The notes beneath the pieces were generated by a model that saw nothing but the letters and a program-made list of their open reading frames with translations, was not told where the DNA came from and made no database searches. This document shows, one piece after another, positions 1-7,415 of a stretch of 64,000 bases of DNA. The position numbers were made by a program, and so were the translations under genes. Origin of the DNA: JADFOI01 sp965218935 (GTDB lineage Bacteria; Acidobacteriota; UBA6911; RPQK01; JADFOI01). Numbering within the stretch: position 1 is the first letter of the stretch; each line of letters opens with the position of its first letter. The stretch covers positions 720,662 through 784,661 of the forward strand of contig CBDCMH010000007.1 of NCBI GenBank assembly GCA_965218935.1. The letters run 5' to 3'.

Positions 1-319
1 TCTCAACCGGGACCGGACCTTTAGTGAGTAGATCTGCCAGGGTTTCCCCTTCGACCAGCTCCAGGGCAAGAAAGCGCACGCCGTCGGCCTCTTCCAGGCC
101 ATAGATCGCAGCGATGTTGGGGTGATTGAGTGAGGCCAGGAGTTTGGCTTCCCGTTCAAACCTGGCCAGCCGCTGCGGGTCCTGGGTGAACTGCTCGGGC
201 AGGACCTTGATGGCCACGTCGCGGCTCAGGTTGGTGTCCTGGGCCCGGTACACGACACCCATCCCCCCCTGGCCGATCTTCTCGATGATTTTGTAGTGGG
301 AAATGGTCTGGCCGATCAT
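1..319 (-). CDS. Serine/threonine protein kinase, N-terminal part (cut by window edge)
   Basis: The first 106 residues of a Hanks-type protein kinase read toward the window edge. The start MIGQTISHYKIIEKIGQ is followed by the glycine-rich loop GQGGMGVVY, the ATP-anchoring lysine in VAIKVLP and the helix-C glutamate in FEREAKLL. Then LASLNHPNIAAIYG and LALELVEGETL lead into the hinge. The catalytic HRD and DFG motifs lie outside the window, so activity cannot be judged. It is transcribed divergently from the MBL/rhodanese gene. Such kinases often carry C-terminal sensor or repeat domains, which are not visible here. Confidence 0.9.
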   Translation of the reverse strand, partial: MIGQTISHYKIIEKIGQGGMGVVYRAQDTNLSRDVAIKVLPEQFTQDPQRLARFEREAKLLASLNHPNIAAIYGLEEADGVRFLALELVEGETLADLLTKGPVPVE

Positions 320-389
320 GTCTCCCCCGCAATGCAGACGTCAGTGTTTCGTTGATGTTACGCCTTTAGGGGGACGAAGGCAATGGAAA

Positions 390-423
390 TCACAGACTGG
401 AGGTTCTCCATATTTTCCTGGCC
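390..423 (+). repeat. 34-bp direct repeat, copy 1 (upstream of MBL/rhodanese gene)
   Basis: This segment recurs at 2022-2055 with about 3 mismatches (core GGAGGTTCTCC, then TTTTCCTGGCC). The copies bracket the MBL/rhodanese gene. The rest of the 279-bp divergent gap (320-598) shows no convincing gene. It must hold promoters for both the kinase and the MBL gene, but I could not fix a -35/-10 pair. Confidence 0.7.
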
Positions 424-598
424 AACTCCATCGGAGCCGCGGGCTGCGTACTGGCGATATTCAGTGTTGTTCGGGCGATCTGTGGCTGAAATGTGGTAGG
501 AACCAAGGATTTATAGTAAAATTGAGGTGCCTTCCTACTCATCGCTTAAGACGGATAGTTGGACTCTGTAACGATAGAATGGAATAGACTCATAGGCC

Positions 599-2011
599 AT
601 GATTCTCAAACAGTACTACCTCGGCTGCCTTGCTCACGCCTCATATCTGATAGGGGACGAGCAGAGCCAGACGGCGGTCGTGATCGATCCGCAACGCGAC
701 ATTGACCATTACCTAAGAGATGCCAGGGATCACGGTCTTCAGATCCGCCACGTTTTCCTCAGCCATTTTCACGCCGATTTTGTGGCTGGGCATCTTGGGC
801 TAAGGGACAGTGTGGGCGCCAGGATTTATCTGGGTGCCAAGGCCCAGGCCGAGTACGAATTCACCCCCATGAAGGACCAGGATGTCCTGGAGATAGGCAA
901 GGTTCGTCTTGAGATCCTGGAAACTCCAGGCCATTCGCCTGAGTCGATTTCGATCGTTGTGTACGATCTCGGGAAGAGCGAGGACAATCCGTTCGCTGTG
1001 CTCACAGGGGATACCCTCTTCGTTGGGGATGTCGGCCGTCCGGATCTGAGGGCCTCTCTCGGGTGGTCCGCAGTAGAACTTGGATCCATGCTTTACGACT
1101 CCCTACATCAGAAGCTGATGACACTTCCCGATGAAACATTGGTTTATCCAGCGCACGGGGCGGGTTCCCTGTGTGGCAAGAACCTGAGTGAACAGAACAG
1201 CTCCACGATTGGGATGCAGCGTCGCTACAATTACGCTCTCCAACCGATGAGCCGAGAAGAGTTCGTCCAGATTGTCACTGCAGATCAACCCGACGCACCA
1301 TCCTACTTTACCTACGACGCTATCCTGAACTCCACGGAACATCCGACTCTCGAGAGAATACTCGAAGAGGCTTTAAAACCTCTTTCGTTTGAGCAAGTGC
1401 TTCGACTGAAAAACGAAGGGGCTCAGCTTCTGGACACACGCAGCCCGGACCAATTTGCTGGTGCTCACTTAGCCGGCAGTATCAACATTGGACTTGGAGG
1501 AAACTACGCAAGTTGGGCCGGAACCATCCTTGACCAAGAGAAACCCATCGTGATTATCGCTGAGCCGGGCAGTGAGGAAGAAGCGGCAATGCGACTCGGT
1601 CGCATTGGTTTTGACCATGTAGCAGGCTATCTCCAAGATGGCATGCTGGCTCTTAGAACCCAGACCGAGATGCTCCGAACGACGGCTCGGATAGAGGCGG
1701 CGATACTTGAGAAACAGCTTCTCTCAGCGGATCCGCCAGCTGTCCTGGATGTGCGGACTGAGAGGGAGTGGCTGGACAAGAGGATCGAGGGCAGCATCCA
1801 CATTCCTTTAAATCAGCTACAAGAACGACGTCATGAGGTGCCGGACGACCGAATGGTCATCGTCCACTGCGCAACGGGTTATCGTTCCTCAATTGCTGTG
1901 AGTCTCTTGGAGCATGACGATAAGACAGACCACGCCGACCTCATAGGGGGGATAGCAGCATGGGAGGCGGCCAAGCTCCCAATCGCGGCTTCAACGACCG
2001 CCAAGAGTTGA
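599..2011 (+). CDS. MBL-fold persulfide dioxygenase-like protein with two rhodanese domains
   Basis: A 470-residue cytoplasmic protein. Residues 1-250 form a metallo-beta-lactamase fold of the ETHE1/CstB type: HFHADF at 56-61 with H65, H112 in TPGHSPES, D138 in TGDTLFVGD and H186 in YPAHG form the expected iron site. Residues about 265-355 are a rhodanese domain without catalytic cysteine. Residues about 370-465 are an active-type rhodanese with C424 in HCATGYRS. The family oxidises glutathione or other persulfides and moves sulfane sulfur, so sulfide detoxification is likely. The gene stands alone between two direct repeats. Substrate preference cannot be read from sequence. Confidence 0.88.
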   Translation: MILKQYYLGCLAHASYLIGDEQSQTAVVIDPQRDIDHYLRDARDHGLQIRHVFLSHFHADFVAGHLGLRDSVGARIYLGAKAQAEYEFTPMKDQDVLEIGKVRLEILETPGHSPESISIVVYDLGKSEDNPFAVLTGDTLFVGDVGRPDLRASLGWSAVELGSMLYDSLHQKLMTLPDETLVYPAHGAGSLCGKNLSEQNSSTIGMQRRYNYALQPMSREEFVQIVTADQPDAPSYFTYDAILNSTEHPTLERILEEALKPLSFEQVLRLKNEGAQLLDTRSPDQFAGAHLAGSINIGLGGNYASWAGTILDQEKPIVIIAEPGSEEEAAMRLGRIGFDHVAGYLQDGMLALRTQTEMLRTTARIEAAILEKQLLSADPPAVLDVRTEREWLDKRIEGSIHIPLNQLQERRHEVPDDRMVIVHCATGYRSSIAVSLLEHDDKTDHADLIGGIAAWEAAKLPIAASTTAKS

Positions 2012-2021
2012 GCTTTTACCC

Positions 2022-2055
2022 TCACAGGCCGGAGGTTCTCCATGTTTTCCTGGCC
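2022..2055 (+). repeat. 34-bp direct repeat, copy 2 (downstream of MBL/rhodanese gene)
   Basis: Second copy of the repeat at 390-423, starting just after the stop codon of the MBL/rhodanese gene. The gene is therefore bracketed by near-identical direct repeats about 1.6 kb apart. Confidence 0.7.
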
Positions 2056-2153
2056 CGTGATCTGCAGCTCTGATGGGGGCTAACGAGAATAGTAGGGGCA
2101 AGCCACCGATGAATGGTATCAAGACAGTTCTTACAGGTGTATCAGGACATCCC

Positions 2154-2564
2154 TTACACATGACTAGGTTGGACACGGCAAACCAGAGCTCTGGTTTGCC
2201 GTGTCTGTAAGTTAATTTCTCGAATATACATCTGTCGGTATCGCACCAGAAGCTTGTCATCAAAAGATTCGATCCCGACCTGTTCCTCGGCCAAGGCTTC
2301 ACGAACAAAGTAGTAGCGACCCTCCCTGTAGAGACAGCCCTGGGTATTGAGTCTTTTCACCTGCAACTCTGTCGGGTACTCCCACGGGCTGGGACGGGGG
2401 GTGTAAGAACGTCGACTTGGACGATATCGACTCACCGGCGCTGCCATCTGAAGAGATTCGTGAGGCCGAAGGTAGTTGTACTCGTGGCGGAAGTCTTGAA
2501 AGAACCGTTTCCATTGACTCCAGCGCTGCGGTCGGCCCCGATGATACAGCCCAAAGATCCTTAA
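2154..2564 (-). pseudogene. IS481-type transposase, C-terminal remnant
   Basis: The open minus-strand frame carries the end of an integrase-core transposase: GRPQRWSQWKRFF, FRHEYNYLRPHESL, then RYRPSRRSYTPRPSPWEYP and a final beta-rich part (REGRYYFVREALAEEQVGIE). This is the usual order at the C-terminus of IS481-family transposases. The DDE core and the N-terminal helix-turn-helix are gone: an in-frame stop lies just upstream and no homologous frame continues. The reading frame runs through the perfect palindrome at 2172-2205, so the original protein probably ended before it. Confidence 0.75.
2172..2205. repeat. Perfect 34-bp palindrome
   Basis: Both 17-base arms match exactly (GACACGGCAAACCAGAG and its reverse complement) with no loop. 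It lies at the inside edge of the transposase remnant. There is no clear T-run on either side, so a classical terminator is not supported. It could be a recombined IS end or a protein binding site. Confidence 0.85.
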
Positions 2565-2760
2565 CCTTCAGGGCTTGCTCGACTACTTTAACCTCTTCTC
2601 CAAGTGTGTGTTGAATAAGCATAGTAGGTGCCTCCGGCACGTAATATTACATCACTGCAAATGAAAGAGAGAAAACCCTCGGTATTTTGTGACCAATTTG
2701 TGACCAATCAGGGATCACTGGGGGTCAATCCCCTTTTGTTTTCAAGCGGATAGGCTCAGT

Positions 2761-2848
2761 TGGTGCCGGAGGCGGGATTCGAACCCGCACACTCTTTCGA
2801 GCGCCACCCCCTCAAGATGGTGTGTCTGCCAAATTCCACCACTCCGGC
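2761..2848 (-). tRNA. tRNA-Leu (anticodon GAG)
   Basis: Read on the minus strand it has acceptor arm GCCGGAG/CTCCGGC, an anticodon stem CCATC/GGTGG around loop TTGAGGG (anticodon GAG), a long variable arm as expected for leucine, the T-loop GGTTCGAATCC and an encoded CCA end. The region just upstream on the plus side (2641-2760) holds a short direct repeat TTGTGACCAAT but no gene. Confidence 0.95.
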
Positions 2849-2851
2849 ATT

Positions 2852-3277
2852 CTAAGGGCTTTCCGCAGAACCCTCCTCGGCTGCAGGTTCCGAGGGTTCC
2901 TCATCGGAGGGTTGCTCAGCCCCCGGTTCTTCAGCGGAGGGTTGCTCAGTTAGCGGTTCCTCTGCGGAAGCCGTGGACGGATCGATCGGCAACTCTACCG
3001 GAAGCTCCTCCGGTAAAGCGATCCCTTCCAGGACCGTCCCGCTGGAGCCCTTGGTAAACAGGATGGTCAACGTGAGCGAGGTCACCATAAAGATGACAGC
3101 ACAGACAGTGGTGGCTCTGGTGAGAACAGAGGCCGCTCCCCGTGCCCCAAAAGCGGTCTGACTCCCCGTACTGCCAAAAGTGGCAGCCAGGTCTCCGGCT
3201 TTACCTGACTGCAGAAGAACAACCAGGATCAACACCAGTGAAGCAACAACATGGAAAGCGATTACGATTGCGTACAT
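2852..3277 (-). CDS. secG: Preprotein translocase subunit SecG with long acidic C-terminal tail
   Basis: A 141-residue membrane protein of the SecYEG channel. Helix 1 is at about residues 3-22, followed by the family loop LLQSGKAGDLAATFG and FGARGAASVLTRAT, then helix 2 at about 50-74. Typical SecG proteins stop soon after. Here a tail of about 55 residues follows, rich in Glu, Pro, Ser and Ala with repeated EEP/EQPS units. The gene lies downstream of tpiA and gapA, a common arrangement, and just before tRNA-Leu. Confidence 0.92.
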   Translation of the reverse strand: MYAIVIAFHVVASLVLILVVLLQSGKAGDLAATFGSTGSQTAFGARGAASVLTRATTVCAVIFMVTSLTLTILFTKGSSGTVLEGIALPEELPVELPIDPSTASAEEPLTEQPSAEEPGAEQPSDEEPSEPAAEEGSAESP

Positions 3278-3282
3278 TTTGA

Positions 3283-3315
3283 ATTACCTGACCGGCTGAC
3301 CTCCTGACCACAAAT
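3283..3315. repeat. Short CTGACC-type degenerate tandem tract
   Basis: The gap between tpiA and secG holds the run CCTGACCGGCTGACCTCCTG, a period-7/8 degenerate tract. Similar tracts occur near 27785-27860 and 36043-36083. No function is evident. Confidence 0.45.
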
Positions 3316-3357
3316 CAAAACTCAGAAGGGCCGGTTGATGTCTTTTGACGTTTCGGC

Positions 3358-4218
3358 TCAGGCGCTCTGCTGGACTATCTCAGCAAACGATTGTGCCTCC
3401 AGGCTGGCACCGCCAACCAGAAACCCGTCGATGTTCTCCTGCTCCATGAGCTGACCCGCGTTCTCCGGCTTGACACTTCCTCCATAAAGGATCCGCACCT
3501 GATCGGCGACGTCAGTCGAACAGTGATCGGAGAACCAGTTGCGAATCAGGAAATGGACTTTCTCGGCAAGCTCTGGAGTTGCTGTCCTGCCCGTCCCGAT
3601 CGCCCAAACGGGTTCGTAAGCAATGATGATACGGGAGGTCTGAGGGTCTGTCAATTCACGCATGGCCCGCTCTAACTGGCCCAGGACGACTTCCTCCATC
3701 CGGTCTGCCTCCCGTGCCTCAAGAGACTCCCCGACACAGAGGATGGGAACAAGCTCGGTGCTGAAAACCCTCTCAAGCTTGCCTTGAATCACCTCGTCAG
3801 ATTCCTGGAAATACTGGCGGCGCTCGGAATGTCCGATGATGACATAACGACAGCCGTAGTCTGCCAGCATCGACACGGATACTTCTCCTGTGAAAGCTCC
3901 CTCATCCTGCCAATGAACATTCTGGGCTCCCAGTTGAACGACGCTTCCTGTGAGAATTTCCTCCACCGTTGGCAGGGCGGTAAAAGGAGGGCAGACGACA
4001 ATATCCACGGTTTGAATATTCCCAACCAGTCCCACCAGTTCTCGAACTGTGGCCTGAGCCTCATCACGAGTCTTGAACATCTTCCAATTCCCTGCAACAA
4101 CGTGTCTTCGACTTTCTGGCTTGGTCTGGTCCTGCTCGGTCTGGCTTTCCGCGCCTGGGATCGGCTCGGTCGGGTTCTGCTCTAGCTCTTTTATCTCTGA
4201 GTGATCCACTTCATCCAT
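3358..4218 (-). CDS. tpiA: Triose-phosphate isomerase with N-terminal extension
   Basis: Interconverts dihydroxyacetone phosphate and glyceraldehyde 3-phosphate in glycolysis. All signatures are present: AGNWKMFKT (catalytic Lys), IGHSERRQ (catalytic His), AYEPVWAIGTG (catalytic Glu) and the phosphate-binding YGGSVKPENA. The family normally begins at the VAGNWKM strand. This protein has about 37 extra residues rich in Glu, Gln and Pro before it (286 in total). An internal start is possible, but no internal ATG sits close to the domain. It is clustered with gapA upstream and secG downstream. Confidence 0.96.
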   Translation of the reverse strand: MDEVDHSEIKELEQNPTEPIPGAESQTEQDQTKPESRRHVVAGNWKMFKTRDEAQATVRELVGLVGNIQTVDIVVCPPFTALPTVEEILTGSVVQLGAQNVHWQDEGAFTGEVSVSMLADYGCRYVIIGHSERRQYFQESDEVIQGKLERVFSTELVPILCVGESLEAREADRMEEVVLGQLERAMRELTDPQTSRIIIAYEPVWAIGTGRTATPELAEKVHFLIRNWFSDHCSTDVADQVRILYGGSVKPENAGQLMEQENIDGFLVGGASLEAQSFAEIVQQSA

Positions 4219-4230
4219 TAGGGTAGTATC

Positions 4231-4268
4231 CCGCCTTTAGTGTCTGTTGTCCGTTGTCTGTTGTCTGT
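4231..4268. repeat. TGTCTGTTGTCCGT degenerate tandem tract
   Basis: The gapA-tpiA gap is filled by a period-7 tract of TGTCTGT/TGTCCGT units. It resembles, in period and position, other intergenic tracts in this window. Confidence 0.5.
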
Positions 4269-4271
4269 GCT

Positions 4272-5279
4272 TTACAGCCTTTCCCCGACAAAGTTGGATA
4301 ACTCCATAACTCGACTCGAATACCCCCACTCGTTATCGTACCAGGCTAAAATCTTCACCATGTCGTTGGCCAAGATCTTGATGAAAGGACCATCCACGAT
4401 CGCCGAATGAGGATCTTTCGTGAAGTCAGAGGAAACCAGGGCTTCATCGCTGTAGGCCAGGATCCCCTTCAACGGACCTTCTGCAGCTTCACGGAAGGCA
4501 TTCTGGACTTCATCCTCACTGACCTCCTTTTCCAGGCTGGCCGTCAGATCGACCAGGGATACCGTCGCTGTGGGGACCCGAACGGAAATTCCATCCAGCT
4601 TTCCTTCCAGTTCAGGGAGAACCTGGGTCACCGCCAGCGCCGCCCCTGTCGTGGTGGGAATCATGGACAAGGCGGCTGCGCGAGCCCTTCTCAGGTCCTT
4701 GTGGGGAAGATCCAGAATTCGCTGGTCAGTGGTGTAGCTGTGAATGGTGGTCATGAGACCCTTGCGGATTCCGAAGCGCTCATGCAAAACCTTTGCAATG
4801 GGGGCCAGGCAATTGGTGGTACAGCTGGCGTTGGAAATGATGGAGTGTGCAGCAGGATCGTATTTTCCCTCGTTGACCCCCAGGCAGACCATCAAATCCT
4901 GATTCTTGCCCGGTGCACTGATAATGACCTTTTTTACGGAATCGCGCAGATGCTTGGCGGCGTCCTCACGACTTCTAAACAGTCCCGTGGACTCAATGAC
5001 AATATCCACTCCCACTTCACCCCACGAAATCTTGCCGGGATCCCTCTGAGCAAAGACGGCGATGTTTCTTCCGTTTACGGAAATCGAGTTTTCATCATGA
5101 ATCAGATCGGCCTGCAGTTGCCCGTAGACGGAATCATATTTCAACAAATGGGCCAGGGTTTTTGAATCCGTGATGTCATTAATGGCCACAATCTCCAGGT
5201 CGAACGCCGATTCCATGACGGCCCGAAAAACATTGCGCCCGATTCTTCCGAACCCGTTGATTCCTACCTTGATGGCCAT
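4272..5279 (-). CDS. gapA: Glyceraldehyde-3-phosphate dehydrogenase, type I
   Basis: A 335-residue enzyme oxidising glyceraldehyde 3-phosphate to 1,3-bisphosphoglycerate with NAD. It shows the Rossmann start VGINGFGRIGRNVFR and the catalytic signature SNASCTTNCLAP with Cys153, then TIHSYTTDQRILD and WYDNEWGYSSRV near the end. Length is normal. Asp at the end of the second strand (VAINDITD) fits NAD preference. It is the first gene of a gapA-tpiA-secG group, with 92 bp separating it from the upstream acyltransferase gene. Confidence 0.97.
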   Translation of the reverse strand: MAIKVGINGFGRIGRNVFRAVMESAFDLEIVAINDITDSKTLAHLLKYDSVYGQLQADLIHDENSISVNGRNIAVFAQRDPGKISWGEVGVDIVIESTGLFRSREDAAKHLRDSVKKVIISAPGKNQDLMVCLGVNEGKYDPAAHSIISNASCTTNCLAPIAKVLHERFGIRKGLMTTIHSYTTDQRILDLPHKDLRRARAAALSMIPTTTGAALAVTQVLPELEGKLDGISVRVPTATVSLVDLTASLEKEVSEDEVQNAFREAAEGPLKGILAYSDEALVSSDFTKDPHSAIVDGPFIKILANDMVKILAWYDNEWGYSSRVMELSNFVGERL

Positions 5280-5371
5280 ATGCTCTCCTCGTAAACACAG
5301 CCCTCTCCACTCGAATTTGGAGGGACCTTTATATCACAACCGGGCCCACCAGAAACAAGGTACGAGGAGGG

Positions 5372-6295
5372 CTACAGGTAGGGATTGCTGCCGTCCGGCT
5401 GAGTCTGAAAGCGTCGATGTCCCCACAACCAGCAGTGTGGGTACTCGCGGATGACTTCCTCGATGCGCCGGTTCAAACGCGCCATGGCTTCACGAGTATC
5501 TTTCTGAACATCACCGCTGCGGGCTACCTCGATGGGGGGATAGAAACGGATGGTATATTGGCCACGACGGTGCCTCGGGAAAATAAAACCCGCCACAATC
5601 GGAATCGAAGTCTTCAAGGACAAAGCAGCCAGACTGGAATTGGTGGAGGCTGGGTGGCCGAAGAGGGGAACATAAACCCCCTCCTTCTCCTGACTGTTTT
5701 GATCAAGAAGAAACCCCACATCGCCACCGGCCTTGAGGGTCTTGAGGATTTGTCGCATCGATCCCTGCTTGACGATGATCTTATTTCCGGCGCCGGTGCG
5801 CAAATGCGTTATCCAGCGATCCAGAAAAGGATTGTCCAGCGGGCGAACCACAAAACTCAAGGGATGCCCGTAAAGCGCGTGAGCTACCGGTAAAAGCTCC
5901 CATGCACTGATGTGAGCGGTCAGAAAAAGGACCGGCTCATCCCGCCCTCCAGCTTTGAAATAATTTTCCAGTCCTCGCCCCTTCTCATATTGAACCCGTC
6001 TCCGCACCTTCTCAGGCGTCAGGCGATGCAGACGGCTCAACTCAACCAGATGGTCACCCAATTGCTGAAAACTTTGTCGAAGAATTCGCCTTTTCCACTT
6101 TTCGTCCTTTTCAGGAAAGGCAATGCTCAGATTGATCAGCCCAATGCGGCGATGCTTCCCATCCAGGAGGAAAACCAAGGCCGCTAGAGACTCACAGAGG
6201 GGATAGGCCAGAAAACCTGGAAGGACTCCGATGAAAGCCAGAAAGACACGTACCAGTAGATAGATCAGCCCGTCGAGTACTGTTTTCAAGGGCAT
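5372..6295 (-). CDS. LpxL/HtrB-type lysophospholipid (lipid A) acyltransferase
   Basis: A 307-residue inner-membrane acyltransferase. An N-terminal hydrophobic helix (LIYLLVRVFLAFIGVLPGF) precedes the domain. The HX4E catalytic motif is HISAWE in LFLTAHISAWELLPV. It is followed by FVVRPLDNPFLDRW and a block FLLDQNSQEKEGVYVPLFG typical of the family. The family adds a secondary acyl chain to lipid A, consistent with a Gram-negative outer membrane. The start overlaps the end of the SenB-like gene by 10 bp, so it is translationally coupled to that cluster. Confidence 0.9.
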   Translation of the reverse strand: MPLKTVLDGLIYLLVRVFLAFIGVLPGFLAYPLCESLAALVFLLDGKHRRIGLINLSIAFPEKDEKWKRRILRQSFQQLGDHLVELSRLHRLTPEKVRRRVQYEKGRGLENYFKAGGRDEPVLFLTAHISAWELLPVAHALYGHPLSFVVRPLDNPFLDRWITHLRTGAGNKIIVKQGSMRQILKTLKAGGDVGFLLDQNSQEKEGVYVPLFGHPASTNSSLAALSLKTSIPIVAGFIFPRHRRGQYTIRFYPPIEVARSGDVQKDTREAMARLNRRIEEVIREYPHCWLWGHRRFQTQPDGSNPYL

Positions 6296-7263
6296 TTTAA
6301 CGGTGATTGATTCGAGGAAATGCTCTCCAGAAATGTTTTCCAGGAGGTTTGCTCACGCTGGGGATGGACCAGCGAGGAGAGTCGTGCACAGTGAGCTTTC
6401 AGCTCCCCATAGAATGCCGGGTCCTTCTCGGCCCTCCGAAGCTGCCGGGCCAAAGCCCGTGTATCTCCAAAGGGGAAATAGCCCGGATAATTCTCACCCA
6501 CCGTGCCCACGAGACCGGGTATCTTCGAAGCCACCACAGGCACCGAAGAGATCAGGGCTTCTGAGAGAACATTGGAACTCCCTTCCATCCGGGAAGTCAA
6601 AGCCACGAGATGGCTGTCGGCCACCAGGCGGCGCGTCTTTCCGTAGGGTAAGGCCCCCAACCAACGATAGCGCGGATTCCGTTGATCTTCATCCCGTGCC
6701 TTCTTTTCCATCTCCGGTCTGAAGGCCTCGCCCACCTGAACAATTTTGATCCGGGAGGAGTCGGGGAGCCGGCGACTTGCCAGAGCAGCTCGAAAGGGAT
6801 CCTTTTCCGGTCTCAAATTTCCCACCACACAGACTCGAAAATAGGTCTTGGGAGGAGAGGCCTTTCCTTTCACCGGTTCAGCAGATTGATAGATGACACA
6901 GGTCTTATGACGGACCGAAGCCGGAAGTTCTTCCAGGGCATGCTTTTGCAAAACAACCAGATGGGTTGCCAATTTCAAAGAATGTGGGACCTCGGGTCTG
7001 TGGTGCAGGTCACGGTAAAGGTCCGTCCCCGTAAGCACCACAATCAGAGGCTTGTCGGGATGCTTCTGCTGAAATCGGCGAATCGACTCGAAACTCTTGA
7101 AAGCGTGAAGAGCAATCAGCACATCACAAGAGCCTCCTTCGTACTGGCGTGCGACACTTGCCCGATGACCGAGTGCCATGAGGAGGCGCACCCAGCGGCG
7201 AGCCGTAATCCGATTTCCATCCAGTAAGGCTTTCGGTGACGGTGTGACCAATTGGATATGCAT
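6286..7263 (-). CDS. senB: SenB-like glycosyltransferase (selenosugar/thiosugar synthase candidate)
   Basis: A 325-residue GT-B-fold protein from the start MHIQLVTPS. A longer frame runs upstream to 7368 but would translate a repeat tract, so it is less likely. The signature GNRITARRW after the first strand, CDVLIALHAFKS and VVLTGTDLYRDL match my memory of SenB proteins. SenB makes a 1-seleno-sugar from a UDP-sugar and selenophosphate. The C-terminal half has SRMEGSSNVLSEAL, the nucleotide-sugar grip of GT4 enzymes. Its place directly downstream of the EgtB/SenA homologue and EgtD supports the call. A generic GT4 glycosyltransferase is the alternative. Confidence 0.75.
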   Translation of the reverse strand: MHIQLVTPSPKALLDGNRITARRWVRLLMALGHRASVARQYEGGSCDVLIALHAFKSFESIRRFQQKHPDKPLIVVLTGTDLYRDLHHRPEVPHSLKLATHLVVLQKHALEELPASVRHKTCVIYQSAEPVKGKASPPKTYFRVCVVGNLRPEKDPFRAALASRRLPDSSRIKIVQVGEAFRPEMEKKARDEDQRNPRYRWLGALPYGKTRRLVADSHLVALTSRMEGSSNVLSEALISSVPVVASKIPGLVGTVGENYPGYFPFGDTRALARQLRRAEKDPAFYGELKAHCARLSSLVHPQREQTSWKTFLESISSNQSPLKCP

Positions 7264-7287
7264 GCCGGCCTGGTGCGGTCTCGAGTT

Positions 7288-7332
7288 CGAGCTGTCGTGC
7301 CGTCGTGCCGTCGTGCCGTCGTGTGGTTGTGA
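7288..7332. repeat. GTCGTGCCGTCGTGCC tandem tract (family R1)
   Basis: A tract of 8-base units (CGTGCCGT variants) lies between the EgtB/SenA-type gene and the senB start. Related tracts occur at 12030-12105, 12300-12352, 18603-18621 and 41318-41358. It may be read as TARRHDGTTARRHD if senB starts at the upstream ATG. Confidence 0.75.
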
Positions 7333-7415
7333 CTTGACACGTTTGTGCTCAAGTGTCTTTCCTCTCACGATTTATTACTCCTTAACAAAAGCTCGACAGA
7401 ACGACTTCTCAACTC

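Noticed and set aside
303..587. 94-codon plus-strand frame in the kinase-MBL gap
   Set aside because: Runs over the kinase start and the direct repeat, with no domain and no ribosome site.
2641..2760. Phage-type attachment site next to tRNA-Leu
   Set aside because: There is a TTGTGACCAAT direct repeat, but no integrase gene and no second copy of the tRNA 3' end was found.
4407..5165. 252-codon frame opposite gapA
   Set aside because: Antisense shadow of gapA; composition follows the complementary codons.
7264..7368. Upstream start of the SenB-like gene giving a TARRHDGTTARRHD N-terminus
   Set aside because: It would translate an R1 repeat tract; the family starts with the MHIQLVTP strand.
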